Assembly (NCBI RefSeq): GCF_012489685.1
Contig: NC_080044.1
Span: forward strand, 17,340,369 to 17,404,368
DNA: 64,000 nucleotides
Direction: 5' to 3'
Origin: Lotus japonicus
Lineage: Eukaryota; Streptophyta; Magnoliopsida; Fabales; Fabaceae
The notes below the pieces were generated by a model, which had not been told where the DNA came from, did no database searches, and was given only the letters and a program-made list of their open reading frames with translations. Below, in pieces: positions 1-11,942 of the stretch (position 1 is the stretch's first letter; every line of letters starts with the position of its first letter). The translations under genes and the position numbers were made by a program.

Positions 1-60
1 TCTGGGTAACAAACAATTTCGATTTGGATTTCGAATTTAATGCTGTTTTAGGTCTCGCCT

Positions 61-595
61 GTGAGTGATTTCATGCATTTTTCGATTCTTCCGATTTGTT
101 TTCTGTTTTTAGATTAAGCTGTATGCATTTTTGGATTCATTTCTTTCCTGTTTTACTCCAATGAAATAGAAAATTACGATTTGATAGGGTTATGTTATGT
201 TTGAATCATGCAAATATTCTGTTTTTCAATGTGTATAAAGGAGACAAGAGAAGAGGGAATTATGATTATACGGTTAGGGATTTCGTATTTGATTTTTTGT
301 TCTTGTTAGCTGAATTTTCATTTCTTTACATATGGTTCTGATTTTGGTTGGAAACTAATGAATAATCTCATGGTATCCTTGCCTATCTTCTATCTTTTTT
401 TCTTTCTATCAATTTATAATAGGTCAATTGTTGCATATGGATGATTTTCTATTGATTTAGATTAAATTCAACAATATGTAACTGCTTCCAAATTCCAATG
501 CATTGTATAATTGAAAAATTGCAGTTTACTAGCTTAGGCTACATGATTATTCGAGTTTTAATGTTCGTGTATTGTTTTGCTGTGATTTTCTACAG
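61..595 (+). other. Intron in the 5' UTR of the coiled-coil gene
   Basis: The donor CCT/GTGAGT at 60-61 and the acceptor TACAG/CC at 594-595 bracket 535 bases of T-rich DNA ending two bases before the start codon at 598. Leader introns of this kind are common in plant genes and often raise expression. Bases 1-60 would be the end of the first, non-coding exon. The promoter lies outside the window. The inference rests on splice-site shape only. Confidence 0.6.
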
Positions 596-597
596 CC

Positions 598-3500
598 ATG
601 CCGACCTTTACTGCCATAGCATTTGATAGGTTGATAGAGCCTGGTGCATCCAAACCTGCTGCTCGTAGATCTGCTTCGACCTCCATGCCGGGCCCCAACG
701 CGAGGAAGCTCGGGAGGAGAACCAGTGAACCGACTGCCCCGTCTGTAAGTAAGAAGCCACCTCCTCGTCCTCAGTTAAAGCCGTCGCTCTATGCCACTCC
801 TGAGGTGACGCCGCTTCCGGATGCACCCTCTTCGTTCCCGCCTTCGCCGTACATTGTCAACCACAAACGTCGTGGCCCGCGCCTCCTCAAGAGTTTCTCT
901 GAGGCGGATGTACAGGCCAAACAGGAGGTTCATGAGGATGAAAATGTTAATAGTAAGAGCTCTGATACTGTGGTTTCCAGTTCTGCTGGTGACCTCCAAG
1001 TTACTGTCATGAACGCTGAACCTGTTAATGAAGAGCAAGTAACTGGTGCACTTGATACCAAACTTAGTAGCTGCAATGGCAGTGACCTGGAGCATGGGTG
1101 CAGGGAAAATGAACTTAGTAGTAGCATTACTAATGGAACGCATGTGGAAAAGGTAGGGGCGCTGAATTCTGAAAGGGATGTTGAGAGTGATGATTTTTTT
1201 GATCCGCAAGATTCAATGAGTGTAACAAGTTACACAGATGGAGAGGATAATACAGGCACAGAACGCGGTGTTAAATTAAGCACTCCTGGTGGGGAGTTCT
1301 TTGATGCTTGGGAAGGTAAATTGAGCTAGGATTACTGCAAATAATTTCCTTGCCCTTGAGTATGTGTATGTGGACATGTGGATCTGTTCAAAAATTGAGT
1401 TTGTAAATTTTAGAACCATTTTGTTTTATTTTCTCACTTTATTACTTACATTTTTGTTCATTTTTCTTACATTTAATTAATGTTTTCATGAATGGTTATT
1501 GCAGCAATGATAAAAGAAATATCCTGATTTTTCCATTGAAATGAGTATATATGTCTTGGGAACATTTCATGTCATAGATAGTTAGCTTACTTGGATCTCT
1601 TCTTCCTGTAGAACTTTCTTCTGATGGCGGGACTCAAAATTCTCTCCGTGATGTTGATGCTGAACTGCGTGAAATAAGGTTGAGTCTATTGTTGGAGATA
1701 GAGAAACGAAAGCAAGTTGAAGAATCCCTAAACAGCATGCGAAGCCAGTGGGAGAGAATTAGAAAAGAGTTCTCTCTTGTGGGAATTGTTTTGCCTGCAG
1801 ATCTTACTGCTATTGCGGACGGTGAGCAGCTGAGTTCTGATTCTGTGGATGATATACGTCAGCAAGTTCACACTGCTAGGTTTATATCCAACGCCATTGG
1901 GAGAGGAACTGCCAGAGCTGAGGTGGAGATGGAGATGGAAGCTCAATTAGAGTCAAAGAACTTTGAGATTTCTCGACTATTGGAACGTCTCCATTGTTAT
2001 GAGACCATGAACAGGGAGATGTCTCAGAGGAATCAGGAAGCAGTAGGTAAGATCTTTATTGATCAAATTGTCAAATTTATTCTTTCTCTACTTAACTGAA
2101 TATATCTATGTTGTTTTTCAATGTGTATAAATATATCTTTGTAGCTGCTACCTGGTATTGGTTTGATTTGTTGTTTTACTTTTTCCCCTCATAACTAAGA
2201 TTGTCAAATTTGTGTATGCTTGTGAAGTTTTTGTAGACTTGACTCGTAAATAAAAATACATGTAAATGGTATCCAAATAGAATGTGATACCATTAATATA
2301 ATAATTATTCAGCATTCCAACTTCATAATAAACATTGCAAGTTCAAAATTAATGGACTTGTGGACAAACACAAAACTGGAAAACTGCCAAGAGTCTAGTG
2401 CAAAGGAAAAACAAAAAAGAAGTGGGTTTCAGTACAAAATTGATACACAAGCACAACAGTAGCAGAAGTATATTGTATACACTATAATAGACAAAATATA
2501 AGTTGACCAGAAACTCAAACAAATATGGGATGGGTTTATTTCATGCTGACAGACAGCACTTTATTCACTTGAAGAAGGTAGTGGAAAGCACCAAACAAGG
2601 GCAGTTGGGTTCTGTGGGGCACGACCACACGAGAAAATGTTGGGGGAGGAGATCGCGTGGTGCAGCGGTGTAGGGATGGTATTGTGCTGTGGGATGCTTG
2701 CTGTGCAGTGAGAGTTCAGTGGACAGTGCAAAAGTGTTAACACTGAAGGAAGGGAGTGAGGGTCTTCATTGGTAGTATGGGGGGCTATGAGCTTCATAAG
2801 TCGGTGAACAGACATGTACAAGCCTTATGGTCAAAATGTCTTCATTTTTCTTGTATAATCAAACTCGCTAAATTGGGCTCTAACTCACGATTTTGAGCAA
2901 GTTTTTGGTCTTGACCATAGGTATCCCACACTAAAGGCAGTCCTTCTTGAGTTGGGTAGAACTTTCATGGGCGGTAAAGCACTTGATCTAAGTATTTAAT
3001 GTTGCTGCATACGCCGGCTCGAATCCAAGACTTCTAGTTAAGCATGATCAACCTCCTGCTGGCATATCCATCCACTAGGTGGTTGATTTTGAGTAAGTTT
3101 AGACAAGCTCACACTAGGTCAGCTGAATTTGTTCAGAAACAAGTTTGTGTTGATTCAACTCAATCTTACCTTCTACCTAGAAACACAAGTCATCTTGCGA
3201 GTTTGACAACCATGCTCGTGACACATCTCCCTCTATCTATTTAAAATGACACAAGAATATTTGTTCAAGGGAGAGTTAAATAAACACCAGGTAGCACTGA
3301 GCATCTGCAGTGTGGCCTTCTATTAAATTGGATGCTGATTTCATACTTCATAGATTGTATCAAAATTGTATGTCCATGAGAAGGGCCATGTGTTAATTGT
3401 GAAAACAACATTTAAGATTCAATTGTGATTGTTAGCCTAAAATTCATTATGAACCAAACCCCCATCCCCTACAAAATGAGTCAGTTATTGGAAGTAAAGG

Positions 3501-4370
3501 AAAGAATGGGATATCTTGAAATGAAGATGAATTAAGTAGCTATGATAATATCGGATGAGCGCATGGCTTGATGCTTGTATGCAGTGTTATTGCAAAGATA
3601 GACCAAATGACAACCATATATGTTCAATCATTAATCTTTTTTTTTTGTTTTACTTGATTTGTACTTGTTAATGCTACCGAAATGTATGACATGTATGTAT
3701 TACAATTGATAGGTATGCACTGAAGGGCTTTGAACTCTATAAACAAGTTCTTCACTTCTGAATTTTCTGGAAGCTTTAACTTGTATTTTGTTTTGCCCAA
3801 GCTCTTGGCTTTCATATTTGTATGCCACTTGTTCTGTAAATTAGTGGTGTGAAAGAACAGACTTGCAGGAGTGATGGTGTTTTGCTTGCTAGATTTGGGC
3901 TTTACTAATTACCTTTTTATGGTAGATTATACCTAATCATGATCGAACCTATTTTAAGTTAGTGGCTCAATCATCCAACAATGGTGGACTTCTCCTGATG
4001 TATTTGATGTGATGAGCTGTTGCCTATGACTTTTTTTACCTAGTGATATTCTGTTTTCAAACAAACACACAAGCATTGTGTCTTATTTGCATGCAACTGG
4101 GGTACCTTGTTTTCAACCTATTTATCTGCCTTGTTTGTTTGGCTTGCTCTGTCTTCAAAATCTCATATATGTCATTTTCTGTCATGTTCAGAGATGGCAC
4201 GGCGTGAGAGACAAAGAACGATTAGGAGGCAGAGGTGGATTTGGGGCTCTGTTACTACTGCCATTGTACTTGGTACTGCAGCAATAGCATGGTCTTATCT
4301 CCCGACGGGTAAAGGATCAACATCTACGGACCATGATATGGCTTCTGAACATGATGATGGAGCCAACTAA
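598..4370 (+). CDS. Plant-specific coiled-coil protein with C-terminal membrane anchor
   Basis: Three coding exons, 598-1315, 1612-2046 and 4192-4370, join in matching phase (phase 1 at both junctions) into 443 residues. Residues 1-110 are basic and rich in Ser and Pro, with the segment PPSPYIVNHKRRGPRLLKS that I recall from a family of uncharacterised plant proteins. Residues 110-240 are acidic and probably disordered. Residues about 250-385 are Glu, Arg and Leu rich and should form a coiled coil. Residues about 402-421 form one hydrophobic helix after an Arg-rich stretch (RRERQRTIRRQR), so the protein is probably tail-anchored with its bulk in the cytosol. Biochemical role unknown. From memory the Arabidopsis counterparts may be AT3G50910 and AT5G66480, which would fit the conserved gene order here. 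The second intron (2047-4191) is unusually long and contains foreign-looking DNA. The exon structure is well supported; the function is not. Confidence 0.85.
2950..3085 (-). mobile_element. Possible tRNA-derived SINE-like sequence in intron 2
   Basis: On the minus strand a stretch near 3080-3010 contains GGATTCGAGCC, close to a polymerase III B box (GGTTCRANNCC). About 40 bases upstream of it there is a weaker A-box-like segment. The stretch lies in the oversized second intron of the coiled-coil gene and reads like a tRNA-related SINE head. No clear tail or target duplication was found, so this is a weak call. Confidence 0.3.
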
Positions 4371-5371
4371 TACACCACCAACACTAACTTCATCGCCTAG
4401 TTTTGGTAGGAGAGGAGAATAAAAGTTATACATGCTACTACTATGTGGCAAACACATCATACTTAATCATTACAATTTTCCGGCATCCCGAGTTTGTGCA
4501 TAATCTGTTGGGCCATTCTATACTAGTGCCTGACACTGTAAGTCTTGGTCCTTGTTGATGAGATAATCCTGTATTAGTTTCCTATGAATTCGCGAGAGCA
4601 GAATAAGCATTTGCCCATTTGTACATTTTGGCAGAGCACAATTATATAGATTCTTTATGCTTTGCTTCCTCAAACATCTAACTCAGCAGAAAGAAGTTTG
4701 AGCTGTGACAGGGTAAATCCGGTCAAGCGATGATGCTAGGTTTCCAATCAGGTATTTCTTGGGTTCCCTAGTGAACAGACTCAGTAGTAATTTGTTGACA
4801 CCAAAACTAGAAATAAGACTTGTTTGTCAAGGGTTGGATGAGGCCCTCTTCTTTCACAGGCGTTTGAAATATAAGGTTGCTGATTGTAATATTTTTACAC
4901 ACATTGGCTTTGCTGTTTAGCAAATTGCTTTTGTTCCCTGGTTTCTGCAGATCTCATTATTGAAGAAAGCTGCTATGCTGTTAGGCATCTGTTTGTTATA
5001 CGTGTTTAATGATAGGAAACATACAATTTATTTACTTTTCATTAATTTAATATTTTTTTGTGCGTTTAGACTTGTAGAAATATGTTATCTTGGTTGATGG
5101 CTATTCATCCATATTTTCTCTGGAGTATATTTTCTTAGTGACAATTTTTTTTTTTTTGAAAGTAAAAAAAAAGTGTCACTAAAAGTTTTAATGTAAGGGT
5201 GACATGTAAGTTTTAATAAAAAAATGTGTCCCTATCAAACTAAGCTTTAATATGTGTAACCATAGATGCATAAGGGTGACATGGATCACACTATTTGTTC
5301 AGAAACTTGATTTTAATAAAAGAATCATTCTCCACAATGACGTTTCTAAAACCATAGTCCCAAAGCAAGAC
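4371..5371. other. 3' UTR of coiled-coil gene, then unrecognised DNA
   Basis: The first several hundred bases after the stop at 4370 are the expected 3' UTR. Bases 5140-5300 hold homopolymer runs of T and A and a short repeated motif (AAGGGTGACATG at about 5197 and again at about 5273). No gene was recognised. Confidence 0.5.
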
Positions 5372-5765
5372 CAATGTTATTAGGACGCCACCAAATTACA
5401 GATATGAGCACATTTGAAGAGTCAAAGTTCATACTTAAAACCAAGAAACCAACCACTTGAGTCATCTCCAACCACTCCTCCACAACCTACTACGCTCAAA
5501 GCCCCCCTAGCTGAACCGTCCACATTGTACTTCACCCATCCATAGGGTGGAACTCCCATCCCATCAGTGTTTGCCTATACCTAGGCAGGTTGATGCCATT
5601 AAGCACAACTCGAGCTTCATTGCTTGTGCAACCCTCCTCAAGATGTCGACGATCAACAAACCTAACTTCCAAATTATAGAATCTATCATTGCAACACGAA
5701 CGAATTCCTCGCCTCCCCAGATACACAATATAACCCCACCAAAGGTATTAGGCCAACTTCCTTAG
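5372..5765 (-). pseudogene. LINE relic: RNase H-like domain fragment
   Basis: Read on the minus strand, this segment encodes a stretch around PPYGWVKYNVDGSARGALS followed by GCGGVVGDDSSGWFLGF. This is the start of the RNase H-like domain at the C-terminus of plant L1-type LINE polyproteins, whose usual pattern is W-PP-G-x-K-x-N-x-DGS then GxGGVxRDxxGxW. Upstream the frame is broken. No poly(A) tail or target duplication was found. It is a dead fragment between two genes, oriented opposite to them. Confidence 0.7.
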
Positions 5766-5950
5766 AGATAAAAAAATGTCAATCATTTTAATCCTTTTTA
5801 GGGATTAAATTGATAGCAAAATAATTAAATTGATTGTTTTTTTTTTTCAAGGGAAAAATTATTTTCATTTTTGATTTGATCTAAATCTTCTTGCGACAAT
5901 GTTTTTCTCTTTTCTAACATTATCCCCTAATTATTACTCCCTATATCCTA

Positions 5951-5958
5951 TATATAAA
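5951..5958 (+). promoter_or_regulatory. Candidate TATA box of the ERA-like GTPase gene
   Basis: TATATAAA lies about 160 bases before the first in-frame ATG at 6117. Spacing fits a short leader. AT-rich flanks make chance matches likely. Confidence 0.4.
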
Positions 5959-6116
5959 TCCATTTTACCCAATTTTTTTTTTGAAATGCACATAGATAAA
6001 ATAAAATAAAAACCACCATTTTGTGAAATCACATTTACCTCCATTTATTTATTTCTATTTTCAACTATCTTCATTCAAAACGACATCGTTAAAAGCATTT
6101 CATTAACCATTATCTT

Positions 6117-9100
6117 ATGACACGGATAAACAAAAGAAGAAGAGTGAAGCAGCAACAGCAAGTAGCAGCAGAAGCATTGGCAATGGAGACACTGGCTATG
6201 CGCGCGGCATCAGCTGCATCTGCAACCGTTCCCCAACCTCAATTCTCATTCCAACTTCAACACTCTCTCTTCCCCGTTCATGGCTTCACACTCTTCCACC
6301 GAAACCGCACCGATTCGCCTTCACATCTTTGTTGCAGAACCAGGCACCGCCATTCCCAACCATTCGCCAACAAACAACACCACCTCGTGCTCCATGAAGA
6401 ACCACAACAACAAGAAGAGGAAGAAGATGAAGAAGTAGAAGTTGAAGAAGAAGAAGCTTCGTATTCGGATGATGACACTTCCTTCTTGTCCCTCACCGTT
6501 AAGCCTGACCGGAACATGGCCTTGCTCGACGATTACGAGACGGAGGAGCTCGATTTCGACGATGGCCCTAACCACAGAAGCGGTTAGGATTCGGTTTCCT
6601 CTGTTGTTTTGAATTTTTTGATTTTTTCTGAAATTGATTAATATTTCATGATTGTGCCAAAATCAATTAATTTTTATTTTGTTACAGTTAATTTAGTTAA
6701 GCATGGTTTGGAGTTTGGAGAGCTTTGAGTTTGTGCTTGCTGTTGCATTTGTTAATTTTTTATGTGTTATAATGTAATGCAGGATATGTGGCTTTACTTG
6801 GCAAGCCAAATGTTGGCAAGAGTACACTAGCAAACCAAATGGTTGGTCAAAAGTTGTCGATAGTTACCGATAAACCGCAAACGACAAGGCATCGAATTCT
6901 CTGTATATGTTCTGGAACGGATTATCAGGTTTTTAGTCTTGAGTGGTTGCTAATTCTTCTGTTTGAGTTTATCAGCATGTTTACTTGCCTCTCATTTTCC
7001 TGCATGCCCTTCCCACATGAATCATGGATTCTGCATTTCCGAAATGCATAATACTATTCAGAGTCTCTAGGATTTTTGAATTGAAGATTGGTTTTTTTCT
7101 ATAATCAATGTGATCTTCATGACATTCTACTTAATGTTCTCGAAATATTAGAGGGGGTTTATTCCCATCTCATCATAGGAAATTTAATTTTCTTAATAAT
7201 ATTATTAACTAGAACAAAAGACATTCAATATGTGATTTGAGTTTTCTTGGCTATTATCCTAGCCTTGAATTAATGGATGCACACTTGCACAGCAGCATTT
7301 GTGTTATATCTTCATTTCTGTGACCTGTGAATCTCTTGCAGATGGTACTTTATGACACGCCTGGCGTTCTACAGAAGGAAATGCACAAGTTAGACTCAAT
7401 GATGATGAAAAATGTTCGCAGTGCGGCGGTTAATGCGGACTGTGTATTGGTTCTTGTTGATGCATGTAAAGCACCTGAAAAAGTATGGTTCTTGGTTTAA
7501 ATAACTGTTCTATTTATTTTCCTTTTTTGCTGAATTACTTGCTGTTCTAGATTGATGAATTGTTGGAAGAAGGCATAGGAGATCTCAAAGATAAACCTCC
7601 CGTTCTACTGATTCTGAACAAGAAGGATCTTATAAAACCTGGAGAAGTTGCAAAGAAACTTGAGGTTGGAGCTCATTAATTAAAGTTTATATTGGAATGT
7701 ATTAGTTAATCCACTGATCTGGCATGATTTTTCCAGTGCCGTATGTCCTAATTATTTGATATTTCTCGCAGTGGTATGAGAAATTTACCAACGTTGATGA
7801 GGTTATACCAGTTAGTGCTAAATATGGTCATGGGGTTGCAGATGTCAAGGACTGGATACTGTCAAAGCTTCCTAATGGACCATCTTATTATCCAAAAGCA
7901 AGTCAAAGTTTTGCTGCTCTCATTCTATTGTCTATTATTGCATCATCACTGTCTCATTTCACTTTTAGAGATAAAAACAGGAACCATTAGACACTGAACT
8001 AACCATTTCTTCTGCTATTCCATGCCTGACTATGAAAAGAATAAATGCATTTGATTTAGAGTTCAAAATTCAGAGTAAACTTCAGTGAAAACTGGCTAAT
8101 TACCTTGGGTTTTATGTTGAAGTTCATTTAAATTGAACCATAAATGCATACAACAGTTACCAATACACATGTTGTTTAATTTACTTTAAGGGTACCTGTT
8201 AGTTTTTCTTGTGTATAAAGATGTGTTATGAACAATAAAGTGACAGTCATCCTTGACTGATCAAATTTGTGTAGAGATCTTACATCTTGGAAGGTCATTT
8301 TTTGAATTCATCTATCAAGGATAAACGAATTGGTTCATGTGTTTTTTCCATAATGTGAACCACCTCTATAGGCATAGAGTCGCATTGACGGTGATATTGA
8401 GAAGGCTATTAGTAGCACACTAGTACTGGCTGGCAACTGTGCGTGACTCTCATAGTTCCTGTACTGTAAGATTTAGAAATAGAAATAATTTTAGATGATG
8501 ACGAACATTATATAATGCCATGCCCTTTAATATAGGTCTAATGGCGCAAATAGTGTTGACTCTGAAGGACCAATATTTCAAATGTCGCGCCATCAATATT
8601 CCTCCAATACTAGAGTGTGTTGCAGATCCCCTCTAGCTATCACTATAGTATTCTGTTAAAACCTTTAGATATGATAAGAACATGAGTGACTTGTCATTTC
8701 TTCTGCATACATTTCTTTCATGTGCTGCACTTACCTTAATCTTGTTCTTGAATTCACAGGACATTGTCAGTGAGCATCCAGAAAGATTTTTTGTTGCTGA
8801 AATTGTTAGAGAAAAGATTTTTATGCAGTATCGAAATGAAATTCCCTACGCATGCCAGGTGATCATTGAGTTCATTATTTTATTTATGATACAGCTACCT
8901 TCCCTTCACCCCACAAAAGGGGAAAAAAAACAATAAAGAAGAAGAAAGAGGTTTCGAACAGGAAAAAAAGGAATTGAAGTTGTAACTAATTTCCTTTTAT
9001 ACAAATGCTTACAATTTTTTTTCCTATTCTTCCAGGTGAATGTTGTAAGCTATAAGGCTCGACCGAATGCGAAAGATTTCATACAAGTCGAGATTTTGGT

Positions 9101-10361
9101 TGAGAAAAACTCACAAAAGATGATCGTTATTGGAAGAGTATGTAATTTATATCCATTGTGAAAAACCAGAATAGATCAATCCAAAAATCAATGAACCAGT
9201 TAGATGTCTTGTTTTTAAATTAAAAAACCCAGTTGATTTTCCATGAAAAACTGGTGACGATGAATTGCTTTTGATTGGTTGTTTTTAATTTTATTAATTT
9301 TTGTATTTTTTAATTTAAAAAAAGAATTTTAGCAAAATAAAAATCAATGCTAAGTTGTAGAAGTTCACATGTGGATTATTACAATTTAAGCTTTCATTAT
9401 TGATAGTTTTTAATATTAGAATGTATAATATGGTCAATTTTTGTTAATTCTAAATTTTGCTTAGCTTAAATTCTTGGTTTTTTATTTATTTTACTCCGTG
9501 ATGTATTTTATAATATTAAAAATATATTTAATTATCACCTTTTTAACCACGGTTTAACCATAGTGAAACCAAAGAATTGTGAACTAGAATTTTCATCAGT
9601 ACAATAGTAGTCTGTTACTCTGATATTTAAGCAATTGCTTATCTCATAATTCAGTAAATTGTTTGTGAACTTATGGAATTGATTTATACAAGACACAGTG
9701 AAGTGCAATACTGTGATTGGTATTTCTTTGATTCTGTCTTTTTGGCATTTGTTTTGAATTTACTCACTTTAAACTGTATATGACAACATTTTGTATGAAA
9801 GGATTTTTTTATATGCTTGAGGTGTTGACCCTTGACATGGCTTGCAACCAAAATTAATACCAATTTCCTAATGTTTTGTTCATATTGAATTCTTACGCAT
9901 TATGTTTCCATTGGGTGAAATAATCTAATACTGCTAATATATGCTTCTGCCCCCCTCAAATGATCTGTTGCATAGTTATGCTTGAATAGTAACCCACATG
10001 TATGTTGTGATCAACTACTTCAGGAAGGAAAGGCTTTGAAACTGCTTGCTACAGCTTCCCGCCTTGACATAGAAGATTTTCTACAGAAGAAAGTTTATCT
10101 TGAGGTGCATATCCACAGAATTTTATTTTGTATCTATGCTACATTTGAACCTGAACCTGCATATTTTGCTGGTTTATTTATTAATCTTGATTCTTGAGAG
10201 TCAAGTTGTAACAATCATCATGCATTTTACTTCGAGAGTTGAAAAATATTTACTCAACACTGGTGTCTGAACAGATTGAAGTGAAGGTTAGAGAAAATTG
10301 GCGACAAGACGAAGGCCTCCTTAAGGACTATGGTTATGGGGGTCAGATACGTGTTTTATGA
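6117..10361 (+). CDS. ERA-like GTPase with KH domain, organellar (probably plastid)
   Basis: Nine exons (6117-6582, 6783-6928, 7342-7482, 7551-7664, 7772-7897, 8760-8858, 9036-9137, 10024-10104, 10275-10361) give 453 residues with phase kept throughout. ERA proteins bind the 3' region of small-subunit rRNA and help ribosome assembly. Visible motifs: G1 GKPNVGKS 162-169, G2 region TTRHR 189-193, G3 DTPG 209-212, G4 NKKD 274-277, G5 SAK 304-306. A C-terminal KH domain spans about 360-445 with the loop GREGK near 397-401. The first 110 residues are Ser, Thr and Gln rich and suggest an organelle transit peptide. The ATG at 6183 ([10 protein letters not shown]) looks more like a transit-peptide start than the basic MTRINKRRR at 6117, so the true start is uncertain. 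A Glu-rich linker of repeated GAAGAA codons lies near residues 98-113. Intron 5 (7898-8759) has a GC donor. The sequence after residue 120 closely resembles what I recall of Arabidopsis AT5G66470. Confidence 0.95.
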
Positions 10362-10889
10362 TGTGAAGAAGTAACGAATAACTCGTTGGACATCAATCAT
10401 AATATGTAAGTTTCGATCCCTTGCTACAGGTACCATAGAAACTTAAAGTGAATATATGATTTTGGCAGACAGTAACCCTGTTCCGCTCCTTGTAGGCTTA
10501 TCCAATGATCCCCTATTTGGTAAATGTGAAATAAAACTAAGTTAAATAGAAAGTTTAAGACATGGAAACAATGTTCCATGTCATGTTTAGATTACCATTA
10601 ATTTTGGTTGAACAGTTCAAACGAATGTGAAACATGAATGAAAGAAAACGTAATTGTTATGGTTTGTCACTTTATTTGGAAAATAGGAATTCGAATTGAC
10701 TAAATATGTCGAAAGTGTAGGGATTTAGGCAAGGTAGAATATATCAATGTCATTTGTTGTATGTATATACATAATACTAGTCATAGTACTAGACTACTAG
10801 GGATGTATATAAAAAAAATCTGAAATAGGATTTTTTTTTCTGATAAGTACAGATAATAATGAAAATAGAAAATACCAAATCTGGACTAT
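10362..10889. other. 3' UTR and intergenic DNA after the ERA gene
   Basis: The 3' UTR of the GTPase gene is followed by AT-rich DNA. No reading frame or RNA gene was recognised. Confidence 0.5.
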
Positions 10890-11157
10890 GGCCCCGTGGA
10901 AGAGCTTGTTTGAGCTTATCTATTAGCATAAGCGTTTATGCAAGTGTTTGGTAGAACTTGTGTAAATAGTTTATGGCCTACCTATATGCTGTTTTAAGCT
11001 TATGAAGCTGTTCATATTAGTTTATGAATAAAAGCTTATGCTTATTTATAACCTATTTTAATTTTATTTCACTAAGTTTCTCTAATTAGCTCACAAATAA
11101 GCGCTTATGCGATAAACACCTATTGCCATAAGCGCTTAATTAAACTGTTTACATAGA
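10890..11157. repeat. MITE of the GGCCCC / AGAGCTTATTTGAGCTTAT family, right end worn
   Basis: The sequence starts GGCCCCGTGGAAGAGC and contains many copies of AAGCTTAT and ATAAGCGCTTAT, reading as a fold-back. It closely parallels the more complete copy at 36541-36806. The right end lacks the expected CCAAACGGGGTC, so the border is approximate. Confidence 0.7.
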
Positions 11158-11942
11158 TGCACCGTATGTCTGGTTGTGGTAAGACAAGATGAAACGGAGA
11201 AACTCTATTGAAAGACAAGCTATCCAGGAGGCTAGAGTGTATCTAGGACTGAGCCAACCTATAGAAAGATAGGTTGGGAAGGAGCCAATCAAATGAAAAA
11301 AACAGAATACATGATTCAACAGCAACTTTGCGAGGGATTAGCCTCACTGAGCTTTCTGAATTTAGATTCTTGTGCAGCACAACAGGATTATATGTCTGCT
11401 TGATCCTGCAAGACACGATACTACACAATGTGCATGCTGCTGCAGAGGGTCCTTCTCTGAAGTTCTTCAGGTTATGTTGTTGTCTGGTTTTGACATAAGA
11501 CGGTGGTCGCAAAGCAAGCAGGAATGGAAGTGAAATATCAATCAACAAACCAATCCCACATTTTTGGCCTAATTGCTCTGTTTTACCATGAAATGTGAAC
11601 GCATGAGCCCAATCTCAATAGTGTAAGAAAATTATGTTTGTTCTTGGTTAAATTATTTTGAAGTCTATTTTACTTTGTTTCTTGGTAAGGTAATAAAAGT
11701 AACCTTTTTTAGTACTTAATCTTGAAGAAATTTTAGAACATTATTCTAAACAAAGTAAGTGTTGATGTAGTGATAAGATTGTCAGGAAGACTTGTGTATT
11801 GCAAGATCCTATAAAAAAATGTGTTTATTAATAGAAGAATTAATATCCACTGATATCACATTGGTTGTATGAATTCAATTTTGGATGAACCAAAATAAAA
11901 TGCATTAGCCCTCACAACATGGTACAATGTGTAACAGGATTT
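11158..11942. other. Intergenic DNA between convergent ERA and phosphatase genes
   Basis: Overlapping open frames of up to 101 codons around 11243-11548 occur on both strands, but none resembles a known protein or shows convincing exon signals. The part near 11900 probably includes the 3' UTR of the minus-strand phosphatase gene. Confidence 0.4.

Noticed and set aside
2561..2821. 86-codon minus-strand frame within the long intron of the coiled-coil gene
   Set aside because: No family resemblance and no start or splice support; probably chance within inserted DNA.
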